Shown here: positions 5,394-11,740 of the stretch, piece after piece
Numbering within the stretch: the stretch's first letter is position 1
Layout of the letters: the number at the start of each line of letters is the position of its first letter
Source of the DNA: VFMC01 sp044359565
Lineage (GTDB): Bacteria; Actinomycetota; Acidimicrobiia; Acidimicrobiales; Ilumatobacteraceae
Direction: 5' to 3'
Length of the DNA: 12,384 nucleotides
Assembly: GCA_044359565.1 (NCBI GenBank)
Contig: JBIKLX010000088.1
Span: 1-12,384, forward strand
Notes under the pieces: model-generated
Seen by the model: only the letters and a program-made list of their open reading frames with translations
Databases searched by the model: none
What the model was told of the DNA's origin: nothing
Made by a program: the position numbers and the translations under genes

Positions 5394-7109
5394 ATGCACG
5401 AGCTCGTCATCCGCAACGGCCTCCTCGTCGACGGCAGCGGCGCAGCGGCGCGGCCGGCCGATGTAGTGATCGACGGCGGCCTGATCACCGCGGTCGAACC
5501 GGCCGGCAGCGGCACCGCCGCCCATCGCTCGCTCGACGCCGACGGTCGACTGATGACGCCCGGCTTCGTCGACATCCACACCCACTACGACGCCCAGGCC
5601 AGTTGGGATCCGTACCTCACGCCGTCGAGCTGGCACGGGGTGACCACGGTGGTGATGGGCAACTGCGGTGTCGGCTTCGCACCGGCGGCACCCGATCGGC
5701 ACGACTGGTTGATCGCCTTGATGGAAGGCGTGGAAGACATCCCCGGCAGTGCCCTCACCGAGGGCATCACCTGGGAGTGGACGAGTTTCCCCGAGTACCT
5801 CGACGCCCTCGACGCGAAGCGCTACGCCATCGACCTCGGCGCGCAGATCGCCCACGGCCCGCTGCGTGGGTACGTGATGGGCGACCGCGGCGCCGCCAAC
5901 GAGGTGGCCACCGACGGCGACATCGCCGCGATGAGCACGCTGGTGGAGGAGGCGCTGCGGGCGGGCGCGCTCGGCTTCAGCACCAGCCGCACCCCGCTGC
6001 ACCGCTCGCGCGACGGCGAACTGGTGCCCGGCACCCACGCCGACGAACGCGAGTTGCTGGGCATCGGTCAGGCCATCCGCCGCGCTGGCCACGGCGTGTT
6101 CCAGTTCTCGCCCGAGCACGTGCGCGTGCCACTGGAGGAATGGCCGTGGATGCGCCGGCTCGCGGCGCTGACGGGGCAGCCGGTGAGTGTGAACCTCAGC
6201 CAGCCCGACCAGGCACCCGACCTGTGGCGCGAGGTGCTGGCCCTGCTCGACCAGGCGCACACCGACGGCCTGCCGATGTACACCCAGGTCGCTGGACGCA
6301 GTATCGGCATCCTCTACTGCCTGCAGGGCAGCGTGCACCCGCTGATGTTCCACCCGGCCTATGCCGAGGTGGGCCACCTCCCGCTCGCCGAACGGCTGGC
6401 CGCCCTGGGCGACCCCGAGCGGCGCCGCCGGATCGTGCACGACCTGCCCGACGACGGCGGCCTGTTCCGCAAGGTGCTGCTCGACAACGCCCACAAGGTG
6501 TGGCCGGTGGCCGACGGAGCGATCGACTACGAGCCGTCACGCGACGAGTCGGTGCGTGCCATCGCCGACCGGCTCGGTGTGCCGGTCACCCAGGTCGTGC
6601 TCGACCAGCTGCTGGCCCACGACGGCAACGGCATGCTGTACGCGCCCTTCTTCAACTACGGCTACGGCGACCTGTCGATGAGCTACGAGGCGGCCCAACA
6701 CCCGCACACCCGCATGGGCCTCAGCGACGCGGGGGCGCACTGCGGCGCCATCTGCGACGGCGGAACGCCCACCTTCATGCTCACCCACTGGACCCGCGAC
6801 CGCACCCGCGGTCCGCTGCTGCCACTCGAGTACATCGTCCACCGTCAGACCCGCCAGACCGCGGAGCTGTACGGCCTCGGCGACCGCGGCCTCATCGCCC
6901 CCGGTATGCGTGCCGACGTGAACGTCATCGACTACGACGCGCTCACGTTCGACGCCCCGCGGATGGCGTTCGACCTGCCCGCCGGTGGCCGGCGACTGGT
7001 GCAGCGCGGCATCGGCTACGCGGCCACGTTCGTCGCCGGCGTGCAGACCGTCGACCACGACGAGTTCACCGGCGAGTTGCCCGGCCGCCTGGTTCGCGGC
7101 CCCCGCTGA
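5394..7109 (+). CDS. Amidohydrolase, N-acyl-D-amino-acid deacylase (D-aminoacylase) family
   Basis: A 571-residue metal-dependent hydrolase of the amidohydrolase superfamily, probably cytosolic (no signal peptide). The N-terminal beta-sandwich half (VIRNGLLVDGSG) leads to the metal motif PGFVDIHTHYD (H62, H64) and then MGNCGVGFAP with C91, the cysteine ligand typical of D-aminoacylases. The catalytic aspartate is expected in LSDAGAHCG (D445). The C-terminus (GLIAPGMRADVNVIDYDAL) returns to the sandwich domain. D-aminoacylases release D-amino acids from N-acyl forms, but this family is broad and many members have unknown amide or cyclic-imide substrates, so I do not assign one. The ATG at 5394 gives the standard N-terminus; no Shine-Dalgarno or TANNNT box is apparent before it. 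It lies just after hairpin copy C and may have its own promoter or depend on read-through. It converges with the VOC gene. Confidence 0.88.
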   Translation: MHELVIRNGLLVDGSGAAARPADVVIDGGLITAVEPAGSGTAAHRSLDADGRLMTPGFVDIHTHYDAQASWDPYLTPSSWHGVTTVVMGNCGVGFAPAAPDRHDWLIALMEGVEDIPGSALTEGITWEWTSFPEYLDALDAKRYAIDLGAQIAHGPLRGYVMGDRGAANEVATDGDIAAMSTLVEEALRAGALGFSTSRTPLHRSRDGELVPGTHADERELLGIGQAIRRAGHGVFQFSPEHVRVPLEEWPWMRRLAALTGQPVSVNLSQPDQAPDLWREVLALLDQAHTDGLPMYTQVAGRSIGILYCLQGSVHPLMFHPAYAEVGHLPLAERLAALGDPERRRRIVHDLPDDGGLFRKVLLDNAHKVWPVADGAIDYEPSRDESVRAIADRLGVPVTQVVLDQLLAHDGNGMLYAPFFNYGYGDLSMSYEAAQHPHTRMGLSDAGAHCGAICDGGTPTFMLTHWTRDRTRGPLLPLEYIVHRQTRQTAELYGLGDRGLIAPGMRADVNVIDYDALTFDAPRMAFDLPAGGRRLVQRGIGYAATFVAGVQTVDHDEFTGELPGRLVRGPR

Positions 7110-7130
7110 CCCACCGTCGCCCTCCGCACA

Positions 7131-7163
7131 GTCGACGACCGATCAGTCGAGGGCGTCGTCGAC
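7131..7163. terminator. Possible bidirectional hairpin between convergent genes
   Basis: GTCGACGAC (7131-7139) and GTCGTCGAC (7155-7163) form a nine-base-pair stem with a 15-base loop. It spans the 33-base gap after the amidohydrolase stop and the last codons of the convergent VOC gene. No T-run follows on either strand. The location is right for a shared terminator; the large loop makes it weak. Confidence 0.35.
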
Positions 7164-7514
7164 AAGGGTGGGGCCGACGATGAAACAGAACTCGTTGCCC
7201 TCCGGGTCGGCCATCACCTGGAAGCCACCCACCGGATCGGGTCGGGGCATGCCGATACGCGTAGCGCCGATGGCCTCGGCCGCGACAGCCGCCGCATCGA
7301 GATCGTCGACCTTCACGTCGAGGTGCACGCGGTTCTTCACCGCCTTGCGCTCGGGCACCTCCTGGAACGACACCGTGACGCCGGTGGGCGGATACAGGGC
7401 CACCCACTCGCGGCTCTGGCGCTGGATCGTGCCTCCCAGCACGCCCTGCCAGAACTCGGCGAGCCGCATCGTGTCGTGGCAGTCGATGACCACCTCGTCG
7501 AGGTGACCGATCAT
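7143..7514 (-). CDS. VOC-family (glyoxalase/bleomycin resistance-like) protein
   Basis: A small protein of 123 residues with the vicinal-oxygen-chelate fold pattern. The first module holds HLDEVVIDCHDTMRLAEFWQGVLGG, the second VHLDVKVDDLDAA (H64) and MADPEGNEFCFI (E107). His and Glu in the second module are the usual metal-ligand positions. Members of this actinobacterial glyoxalase-like group are mostly uncharacterised, so substrate and reaction are unknown. The ATG at 7514 is chosen because the fold starts there; upstream in-frame codons only read through the neighbouring gene. It starts ten bases after the stop of the maleylpyruvate isomerase-family gene and is almost certainly co-transcribed with it. 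Both could serve thiol- or metal-dependent detoxification, which is a guess from family and neighbourhood. Confidence 0.82.
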   Translation of the reverse strand: MIGHLDEVVIDCHDTMRLAEFWQGVLGGTIQRQSREWVALYPPTGVTVSFQEVPERKAVKNRVHLDVKVDDLDAAAVAAEAIGATRIGMPRPDPVGGFQVMADPEGNEFCFIVGPTLVDDALD

Positions 7515-7524
7515 GCCGGCCCGA

Positions 7525-8163
7525 TCATGCAGAACCGTCGCTGCAGGTCTCGCCGAGCGAGCGGTCGGCGCGGCCGAAGATGAACCAGTGGTCGAGGTAT
7601 GGGGCGGGGTTGGCCGACCAGCCGTACGCACACACCTCGTCGGCCGTACGCCGACCGAGACGGCCGCGGAACCACTGCAGGTCGCTGGCGTTCACCGTCG
7701 TTGCGGGGAGGCCGGCCTCGGCGACAGCCTCGTCGAAGCTGTCGCGGAGCAGCGGTGTCATCCAGGTGAGGAACTCGGCGGGCAGATCGACCGGCCGGCC
7801 GAGGGCATTGAGGAGATCGGCCTCGTGGGTGTGGATGTCGAGCACGGCCCGATACGCCGATGCTCCATCGGGAGTGGAGAGGAACCACTCCACCCGTGGC
7901 GCATACTCGGTCCACATCGCCACCAGGTCGGCCACGGTCTTGGTGCGGCCCCGCTCGACCTGAGCGGCCGTCCAGGGGTCGGTGGTCACCCCCTCCATGT
8001 TGCCGGTGTGCACGTCTTCGGTCACCCCGGCCAGATGCGCCACCACGTCGTGCACGTCCCACAGCGGCGTCGCGGGCACGCGCACCGCAGCCACCTCATC
8101 GCTCACCAGTGCACTGATCCGCACCCTTGCAGTGCGGTACATCTCACCCAGGTCGGTCGTCAT
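7525..8163 (-). CDS. Maleylpyruvate isomerase-family (DinB-fold, mycothiol-type) protein
   Basis: A 212-residue protein with the metal-binding four-helix fold found in mycothiol-dependent maleylpyruvate isomerase and relatives. Hallmarks are LWDVHDVVAHLAG (H43) near the N-terminus and DIHTHEADLLNALGRP (D109 to E114, H113) in the middle, followed by a C-terminal segment with WFRGRLG. In the characterised isomerase the metal ligands are His, Glu and His; here the middle Glu position appears to be Asp109, if D109/H113 is the right alignment. Many members are simply annotated as mycothiol-dependent enzymes of unknown substrate, and nothing here narrows that. The ATG at 8163 is supported by TAGGAT exactly six bases upstream, a leaderless arrangement. 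The VOC gene follows ten bases after its stop. Divergent from the PLP-enzyme gene with 54 bases between. Confidence 0.8.
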   Translation of the reverse strand: MTTDLGEMYRTARVRISALVSDEVAAVRVPATPLWDVHDVVAHLAGVTEDVHTGNMEGVTTDPWTAAQVERGRTKTVADLVAMWTEYAPRVEWFLSTPDGASAYRAVLDIHTHEADLLNALGRPVDLPAEFLTWMTPLLRDSFDEAVAEAGLPATTVNASDLQWFRGRLGRRTADEVCAYGWSANPAPYLDHWFIFGRADRSLGETCSDGSA

Positions 8164-8169
8164 GGGCGG

Positions 8170-8175
8170 ATCCTA
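8170..8175 (-). promoter_or_regulatory. Leaderless-type -10 box for the maleylpyruvate isomerase-family gene
   Basis: TAGGAT on the minus strand, six bases before the ATG at 8163, predicts transcription starting at the A of the start codon. No -35 element is obvious. The 54-base divergent gap holds this box and the one at 8201 for the opposite gene, without any visible operator. Confidence 0.5.
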
Positions 8176-8200
8176 GGTCGGAGCCTGCGACGTCTTCGCC

Positions 8201-8206
8201 TAACCT
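8201..8206 (+). promoter_or_regulatory. Candidate -10 box for the PLP-enzyme gene
   Basis: TAACCT lies 11 bases before the ATG at 8218, predicting a leader of about five bases. There is no Shine-Dalgarno. The -35 region (TCGGAG, 8178-8183) matches the consensus poorly. Confidence 0.35.
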
Positions 8207-8217
8207 GGCGGCGCACT

Positions 8218-9378
8218 ATGTCCGATCAGCCCCAGCCCGCCACTGTCGCCATCACTGCCGGCCGCCGCGCCAGCGGCACGTCGTTGGCGCCCGCTCTGTG
8301 GGCGTCGACCACGTGGGAGTCGAGCGGCCTCGACGATGCCGAACGACGCGCCGGCGGCACTCGGGTGGAGAAGTTCTACAGCCGTTACGCCAACCCGACG
8401 GTCCGCTCGTTCGAGGAAGCGATCGCTGCACTCGAGGGCGCCGAGGATGCACTGGCCTTCGCCTCGGGCATGGGAGCCGTGGCCACCACCGTGTTGGCGC
8501 TGTGCTCGGCGGGCGACCACATCGTCGCCCAGCGCCAGCTCTACGCCGGCACGCTCGCCTTCCTGCAGGGCCCCTGCCAACGGTTCGGTATCGAGGTCAC
8601 GCTGGTCGACGGCGCCCAGCCCGGTGCCTTCGCCGCTGCAGTGCGGCCCGGCAAGACGATGCTGGTGCTGGCCGAGACCCCGTCGAACCCGCGGCTCGAC
8701 CTCGTCGACCTCGATGAGATCGGTGGGTTGCGCGGGCCCATCACCGTGGTCGACTCCACCATCGCCACGCCGCTCGGTCAGCGACCGCTGCAGCACGGTG
8801 TGCACCTGGTGCTGCACTCGGCCACGAAGGGGATCGCCGGACACAACGACGCCACCCTCGGCGTCATCGCCGGCGAGCGCGAGTTGGTCGACGCGGTGTG
8901 GGCGTACTCGGTGCTGCACGGCAGCACGCCATCGCCCTTCGACGCCCTGAATGCGCTGCGCGGCCTACGCACGCTGTCGGTGCGCACCACGTTCCAGGCC
9001 GACTCTGCGCTGTACCTCGCCGAGTCGCTCGCCGAGCATCCCGCCGTGCAGGCCGTGCACTACCCCGGCCTCGCCAGCCACCCGCAGGCCGAGCTCGCCC
9101 GGCGGCAGATGACCCACGCGGGCACGCTGCTGGCGGTCGACCTGGCCGGTGGTCGCCAGGCCGCGGTCGAGTTCCTCGACCGGGTGCAGTTGCTCCGCCG
9201 AGCCACCTCGCTGGGCGGGCCCGAAACGCTCGTGTGCCACCCGGCCACCACCACCCACGCCAGTCTGTCGCCCGACGAGGCCACGGCGGTAGGCGTCGCC
9301 GAGGGGTTGCTGCGCATCTCGGTGGGCCTCGAAGACCCCACCGATCTCCTCACCGACATCCTGCGCGCGCTCGGCTGA
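8218..9378 (+). CDS. Cys/Met-metabolism PLP-dependent enzyme (trans-sulfuration type)
   Basis: A 386-residue fold-type I PLP enzyme of the cystathionine gamma-synthase/lyase family. Visible motifs: YSRYANPTVRSFEEAIAALEG at 54-74 (the cofactor phosphate contact YSRYxNPT), FASGMGA at 81-87, ETPSNPRLDL at 153-162, VVDSTIATPLGQRP at 177-190, the Schiff-base lysine in HSATKGIAGHND (K204), SLGGPETLVCHPATTTH at 331-347 and LLRISVGLED at 364-373. Possible activities are cystathionine gamma-synthase or lyase, O-acylhomoserine sulfhydrylase or methionine gamma-lyase. The position of the methionine gamma-lyase active-site cysteine (YGCT) reads YAGT (109-112), which argues against that enzyme; the rest cannot be told apart by eye. 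No other sulfur gene is adjacent. The alpha/beta hydrolase begins two bases after the stop, so they form an operon. Confidence 0.88.
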   Translation: MSDQPQPATVAITAGRRASGTSLAPALWASTTWESSGLDDAERRAGGTRVEKFYSRYANPTVRSFEEAIAALEGAEDALAFASGMGAVATTVLALCSAGDHIVAQRQLYAGTLAFLQGPCQRFGIEVTLVDGAQPGAFAAAVRPGKTMLVLAETPSNPRLDLVDLDEIGGLRGPITVVDSTIATPLGQRPLQHGVHLVLHSATKGIAGHNDATLGVIAGERELVDAVWAYSVLHGSTPSPFDALNALRGLRTLSVRTTFQADSALYLAESLAEHPAVQAVHYPGLASHPQAELARRQMTHAGTLLAVDLAGGRQAAVEFLDRVQLLRRATSLGGPETLVCHPATTTHASLSPDEATAVGVAEGLLRISVGLEDPTDLLTDILRALG

Positions 9379-9380
9379 CC

Positions 9381-10037
9381 ATGGCGCGAGTGCTGTGCCT
9401 GCACGGCCTGGGTGGCACCGGCGCCACGATGTGGCCGGTGGTCGCAGCGCTGTCGGCGGCAGATCACACCGTGCTCGCCCCCACCCTGCCCGGGCACGGT
9501 GGCGTGCCCGACGACCTCATCGGTGTCGACTGGGAGACCTGGCTCGCCGCGGCACGTGAGTGGCCTGCCGACGGGCCGGCCGACCTGGTGGTGGGCCAGT
9601 CGATGGGGGCGCTGCTGGCGCTGGCCCTAGCGGCCGAAGGACGGGCTGGTGCCGTCGTGGCCATCAACCCGCCCGCGCCCGACCCCGACGCGGTCGACGG
9701 ACTGGAGTGGCGGCAGTCGCGAGGCCACGACTGGGTGGAGGTGGGCCCATCGGCGCTCGGCGAGACCGCCTATGAACGACTGCCCATCGGTGCCCTGCTG
9801 GCGATGCACGCAGGTGCGTTGGAGGTGCGACTCGATCAGGTCACGGTTCCTGTCCTCGTCGTCACCAGCGACCACGACGACGTGGTCGACCCGGGTTCGT
9901 CCGATGTGGTGGCCGCAGCCCTGGTCGGCCCGGTGCAGCGCCTGCGCCTCTCGCGTGGCGGCCATGTCGCCTCGCTCGACGCCGACCGCGACCGCCTCGC
10001 GGCCGCCGTCGTGACCTTCGCCTCCCGACACGCCTGA
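9381..10037 (+). CDS. Alpha/beta hydrolase, Est30-like carboxylesterase
   Basis: A compact 218-residue serine hydrolase without signal peptide. HGLGGTG (8-14) supplies the oxyanion region, GQSMG (72-76) the nucleophile elbow with S74, SDHDDVVD (163-170) the acid (probably D166), and SRGGHVASLDADRDRL (191-206) the catalytic H195. The closing motif GHVxxLDxxxDxL and the size resemble Est30/monoacylglycerol lipase-type carboxylesterases of Geobacillus, a comparison made from memory. Substrates are presumably short-chain esters or acylglycerols. The ATG at 9381 is two bases after the PLP-enzyme stop with no Shine-Dalgarno, so translation probably depends on termination and reinitiation from upstream. 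It could cleave an ester formed from the product of the upstream enzyme, but nothing shows this. The promoter of the next gene lies in its last codons. Confidence 0.85.
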   Translation: MARVLCLHGLGGTGATMWPVVAALSAADHTVLAPTLPGHGGVPDDLIGVDWETWLAAAREWPADGPADLVVGQSMGALLALALAAEGRAGAVVAINPPAPDPDAVDGLEWRQSRGHDWVEVGPSALGETAYERLPIGALLAMHAGALEVRLDQVTVPVLVVTSDHDDVVDPGSSDVVAAALVGPVQRLRLSRGGHVASLDADRDRLAAAVVTFASRHA

Positions 10038-10053
10038 GCGACTCCCGTACGCT
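10025..10053 (+). promoter_or_regulatory. Candidate promoter for the K+ channel gene
   Basis: CCGACA (10025-10030), a 17-base spacer and TACGCT (10048-10053) form a fair sigma-70-like pair, with the -10 box seven bases before the ATG at 10061. The -35 lies in the last codons of the hydrolase gene. No Shine-Dalgarno precedes the ATG, consistent with a leaderless transcript. Confidence 0.45.
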
Positions 10054-10060
10054 GTCAAGC

Positions 10061-11050
10061 ATGGTCGACACGTGGCGGAGGCTCCGTCTGGCGGGTGTTG
10101 CATTCCTCATGGTGCTCGTCGTCGGCACTGCGGGCTACATGGGCTTCGGGCTCGGCTTCGTCGATGCGCTCTACCAGACCGTCACCACTGTCACGACCGT
10201 CGGCTTCCGCGAGCTGAAGGACTTCGGCCCGGGCGAGCAGTTGTTCACGATCGCGCTCATCGTGCTCGGGGTGGGCGCAGCGCTCTACACCATCACGTTG
10301 CTCATCGAGACGATGGTCGATGGCCCGGCAGCCGAGCTGCTGGCCCGCCGGCGACGCGACCGTAGGATCGGGGCGATGAACGGCCACACGATCGTGTGCG
10401 GTATCGGACGGGTCGGTCGGGCGATCGCCCGTGAGCTCACCGATGCGGGGCACTCGGTGGTCGTCGTCGATGCGCAGGCGGACCGCATCGAGGGCTTGCC
10501 TTACACGTCGGTGCTGGGCGATGCCACGCTCGACTCGACGCTCCGCACGGCAGGGATCATGAGAGCCCGTGCGCTCATCGCTGCACTCGAGAGCGATGCC
10601 GACAACCTCTTCGTCACCCTGTCCGGCCGAGCCTTGCGCGCCGACCTGTTCATCGTGGCGCGCGCCCGCGAGGAAGAGAGCGTCAGCAAACTCGAGCGTG
10701 CCGGCGCCGATCGGGTGGTGAACCCGCAGGAGTTGGGCGCGCAACGCATGGCGTCATTCGTGGCACAGCCGAATGTGGCCGACTATGTCGACATCGTGAT
10801 GCACGAACGCGACCGGACATTCCGTCTCCAAGAGGTGTCGGTGCCGTCCGGTTCGCCTGTCGACGGGCAGACACTCGGTCATCTCGATCTGCGCAGCAGC
10901 ACCGGGGCAATGGTCTTCGCCGTGCGCAGTCCCGATGGCTCGTTCGTCACCAACCCCGATCCGGCTCTCCGCATCACCGCCGGGCACGTGCTCATCGCCA
11001 TCGGCAGCGACCAACACCTCGCTGCGCTCGAAACCCGGGTCAGCGGCTGA
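10061..11050 (+). CDS. MthK-like two-TM potassium channel with RCK (TrkA-N/TrkA-C) domain
   Basis: A 329-residue inner-membrane K+ channel subunit, tetramer expected. Transmembrane helix 1 is at about 10-27, the pore helix and filter at 37-49 (YQTVTTVTTVGF, filter TVGF with Phe in place of the common Tyr), and helix 2 at about 62-83. An Arg-rich linker (97-102) leads to the Rossmann-type RCK domain: IVCGIGRVGRAIA (glycines 114, 116, 119), VVVVD ending in D137, then AGADRVVNPQELGAQRM, and a TrkA-C-like lobe at about 240-325. Length and order match MthK (336 residues). The MthK RCK calcium glutamates in AEAER align with ARARE here (R201, R203), so calcium gating of that site is unlikely; another ligand is possible. 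An internal Met106 matches the second start known for MthK. The stop overlaps the tail of the convergent regulator gene by 11 bases. TrkA-only transporters are excluded by the pore. Confidence 0.9.
   Translation: MVDTWRRLRLAGVAFLMVLVVGTAGYMGFGLGFVDALYQTVTTVTTVGFRELKDFGPGEQLFTIALIVLGVGAALYTITLLIETMVDGPAAELLARRRRDRRIGAMNGHTIVCGIGRVGRAIARELTDAGHSVVVVDAQADRIEGLPYTSVLGDATLDSTLRTAGIMRARALIAALESDADNLFVTLSGRALRADLFIVARAREEESVSKLERAGADRVVNPQELGAQRMASFVAQPNVADYVDIVMHERDRTFRLQEVSVPSGSPVDGQTLGHLDLRSSTGAMVFAVRSPDGSFVTNPDPALRITAGHVLIAIGSDQHLAALETRVSG
10363..10378 (+). promoter_or_regulatory. Possible internal start producing an RCK-only subunit
   Basis: TAGGAT at 10363-10368 is followed by seven bases and the in-frame ATG at 10376 (Met106, directly before the Rossmann strand HTIVCGIG). 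The hexamer is identical to the -10 box of the gene starting at 8163, so it may be a leaderless internal promoter. Alternatively AGGAT/GGGG could serve as a weak Shine-Dalgarno. The product would be a 224-residue soluble RCK protein, as made from Met107 of MthK. The -35 region is weak. Confidence 0.4.
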
Positions 11051-11684
11051 GCAACACCGAGATCTCGTCGCCGGCCGCGGCGACCTGGGGGCCGAACCGC
11101 TTACCCGGTTGACGGGTGAGCCGTTCGATCGGGCCGCTCACGCTGACCGCTGCCACCACGTCGCCGCGGCGGTCGAGGATGGCGGCGCTGACGGAGGCGA
11201 CACCACGTTCGCGCTCCTCCACGCTCTGCACCCACCGACTGCCCCCGTGGGTGGTGAGCGCCTTGCCGGCCGAGCCCGCATCGAGCGGCAACAGGCTTCC
11301 CTCGGGCACGATCCAGCGCAACCCGTGCGGCGACTGCAGCGACATCACGCAGCGCCGCATGTCGTCTTCGCGTACGAACAACTGCACGCTCTCTCCACAC
11401 GCGTCGCGCAACCGTGCGAGCGTTGGCGCGGCCACGTCGGCCAACCCCAACTGCTCGTTCGCTGCCCGACCCAACGCCACCAGCTCCAGGCCGAGGCAGA
11501 AGCGCCCCTGCGCATCGCGTCGGACGAGATGGTGCGCCTCGAGTGCTGCCGCGAGTCGATGCGCGGTGGCCCGCGGCAGACCGGTGGCCGCCTGCAGCTC
11601 GACCAGGTCGAGTGGTTGCTCGCGCAACGCGGCCAACAGCACGGCCACCTTGTCGATCACGCCCACGCCGCTTATACTTTCCAT
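11040..11684 (-). CDS. ndgR: IclR-family regulator of leucine biosynthesis, NdgR/LtbR type
   Basis: A 214-residue regulator with an N-terminal winged helix (8-55: GVIDKVAVLLAAL, then LQAATGLPRATAHRLAAALEAHHLV) and a C-terminal IclR effector domain. GVASVSAAILDRRGDVVAAVSVSGPIERLTRQPG (161-194) and ESVQLFVREDDMRRCV (98-113) strongly recall Streptomyces NdgR and Corynebacterium LtbR, which control leuCD from the divergent position seen here. The family is usually about 238 residues; about 24 seem to be missing between AGSAGKAL (136-143) and RWVQSVEERE (150-159). TACAAT (11698-11693, minus strand) is the -10 box, eight bases before the ATG at 11684, and it lies inside the shared operator. Autoregulation is therefore expected. 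The 3' end overlaps the K+ channel gene by 11 bases tail to tail, with no terminator between. Confidence 0.88.
   Translation of the reverse strand: MESISGVGVIDKVAVLLAALREQPLDLVELQAATGLPRATAHRLAAALEAHHLVRRDAQGRFCLGLELVALGRAANEQLGLADVAAPTLARLRDACGESVQLFVREDDMRRCVMSLQSPHGLRWIVPEGSLLPLDAGSAGKALTTHGGSRWVQSVEERERGVASVSAAILDRRGDVVAAVSVSGPIERLTRQPGKRFGPQVAAAGDEISVLLSR
11650..11678 (+). promoter_or_regulatory. Probable leuC promoter, inside the start of the divergent regulator gene
   Basis: TTGTCG (11650-11655), a 17-base spacer and TATACT (11673-11678) give the best sigma-70-like pair in the window. Transcription would begin near 11685, leaving a leader of about 56 bases before the leuC ATG. The AT-rich -10 stands out in this GC-rich DNA. 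The operator at 11688-11713 would then fall just downstream of the transcription start. Confidence 0.55.
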
Positions 11685-11687
11685 TGC

Positions 11688-11713
11688 TGAGAATTGTATC
11701 TCACTATGTGAGA
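11688..11713. promoter_or_regulatory. Three-half-site operator in the ndgR-leuC divergent region
   Basis: TGAGA (11688-11692), six bases, TCTCA (11699-11703) form one inverted repeat; TCTCAC (11699-11704), TAT, GTGAGA (11708-11713) form a second, perfect 15-base palindrome sharing the middle half-site. The first repeat encloses the ndgR -10 box. The whole element lies in the early transcribed region of the predicted leuC promoter. Occupancy by the adjacent IclR-type regulator would repress its own gene and could block leuC. Assignment to this regulator is inference from position. Confidence 0.6.
11693..11698 (-). promoter_or_regulatory. -10 box of the ndgR-type regulator gene
   Basis: TACAAT on the minus strand (five of six matches to TATAAT), eight bases before the ATG at 11684, so the transcript is leaderless or nearly so. 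It sits in the six-base centre of the TGAGA/TCTCA inverted repeat. The -35 region is weak. Confidence 0.5.
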
Positions 11714-11731
11714 CAGCGCCAGCGCACGATT

Positions 11732-11737
11732 GGAGAA
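11732..11737 (+). promoter_or_regulatory. Shine-Dalgarno sequence of leuC
   Basis: GGAGAA, three bases before the ATG at 11741 counting from its end, with the GGAG core five bases away. One of few clear ribosome binding sites in the window, consistent with leuC having a true 5' leader while the divergent regulator appears leaderless. Confidence 0.6.
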
Positions 11738-11740
11738 GCC

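Noticed and set aside
5930..5945. CGCGATGAGCAC inside the amidohydrolase gene as a fourth hairpin copy
   Set aside because: Only the left-arm sequence is present with no matching right arm; it is explained by coding sequence (A-A-M-S-T).
4266..6494. Long minus-strand open frame of 742 codons across the sigma, membrane-protein and amidohydrolase genes
   Set aside because: It crosses three plus-strand genes with good motifs and two intergenic gaps, has low-complexity composition and no recognisable domain. An artefact of high GC.
11714..11740. Leucine leader peptide or attenuator before leuC
   Set aside because: The 56-base leader contains no start codon followed by a run of leucine codons and no terminator-like hairpin with a T-run; only the operator palindrome can fold.
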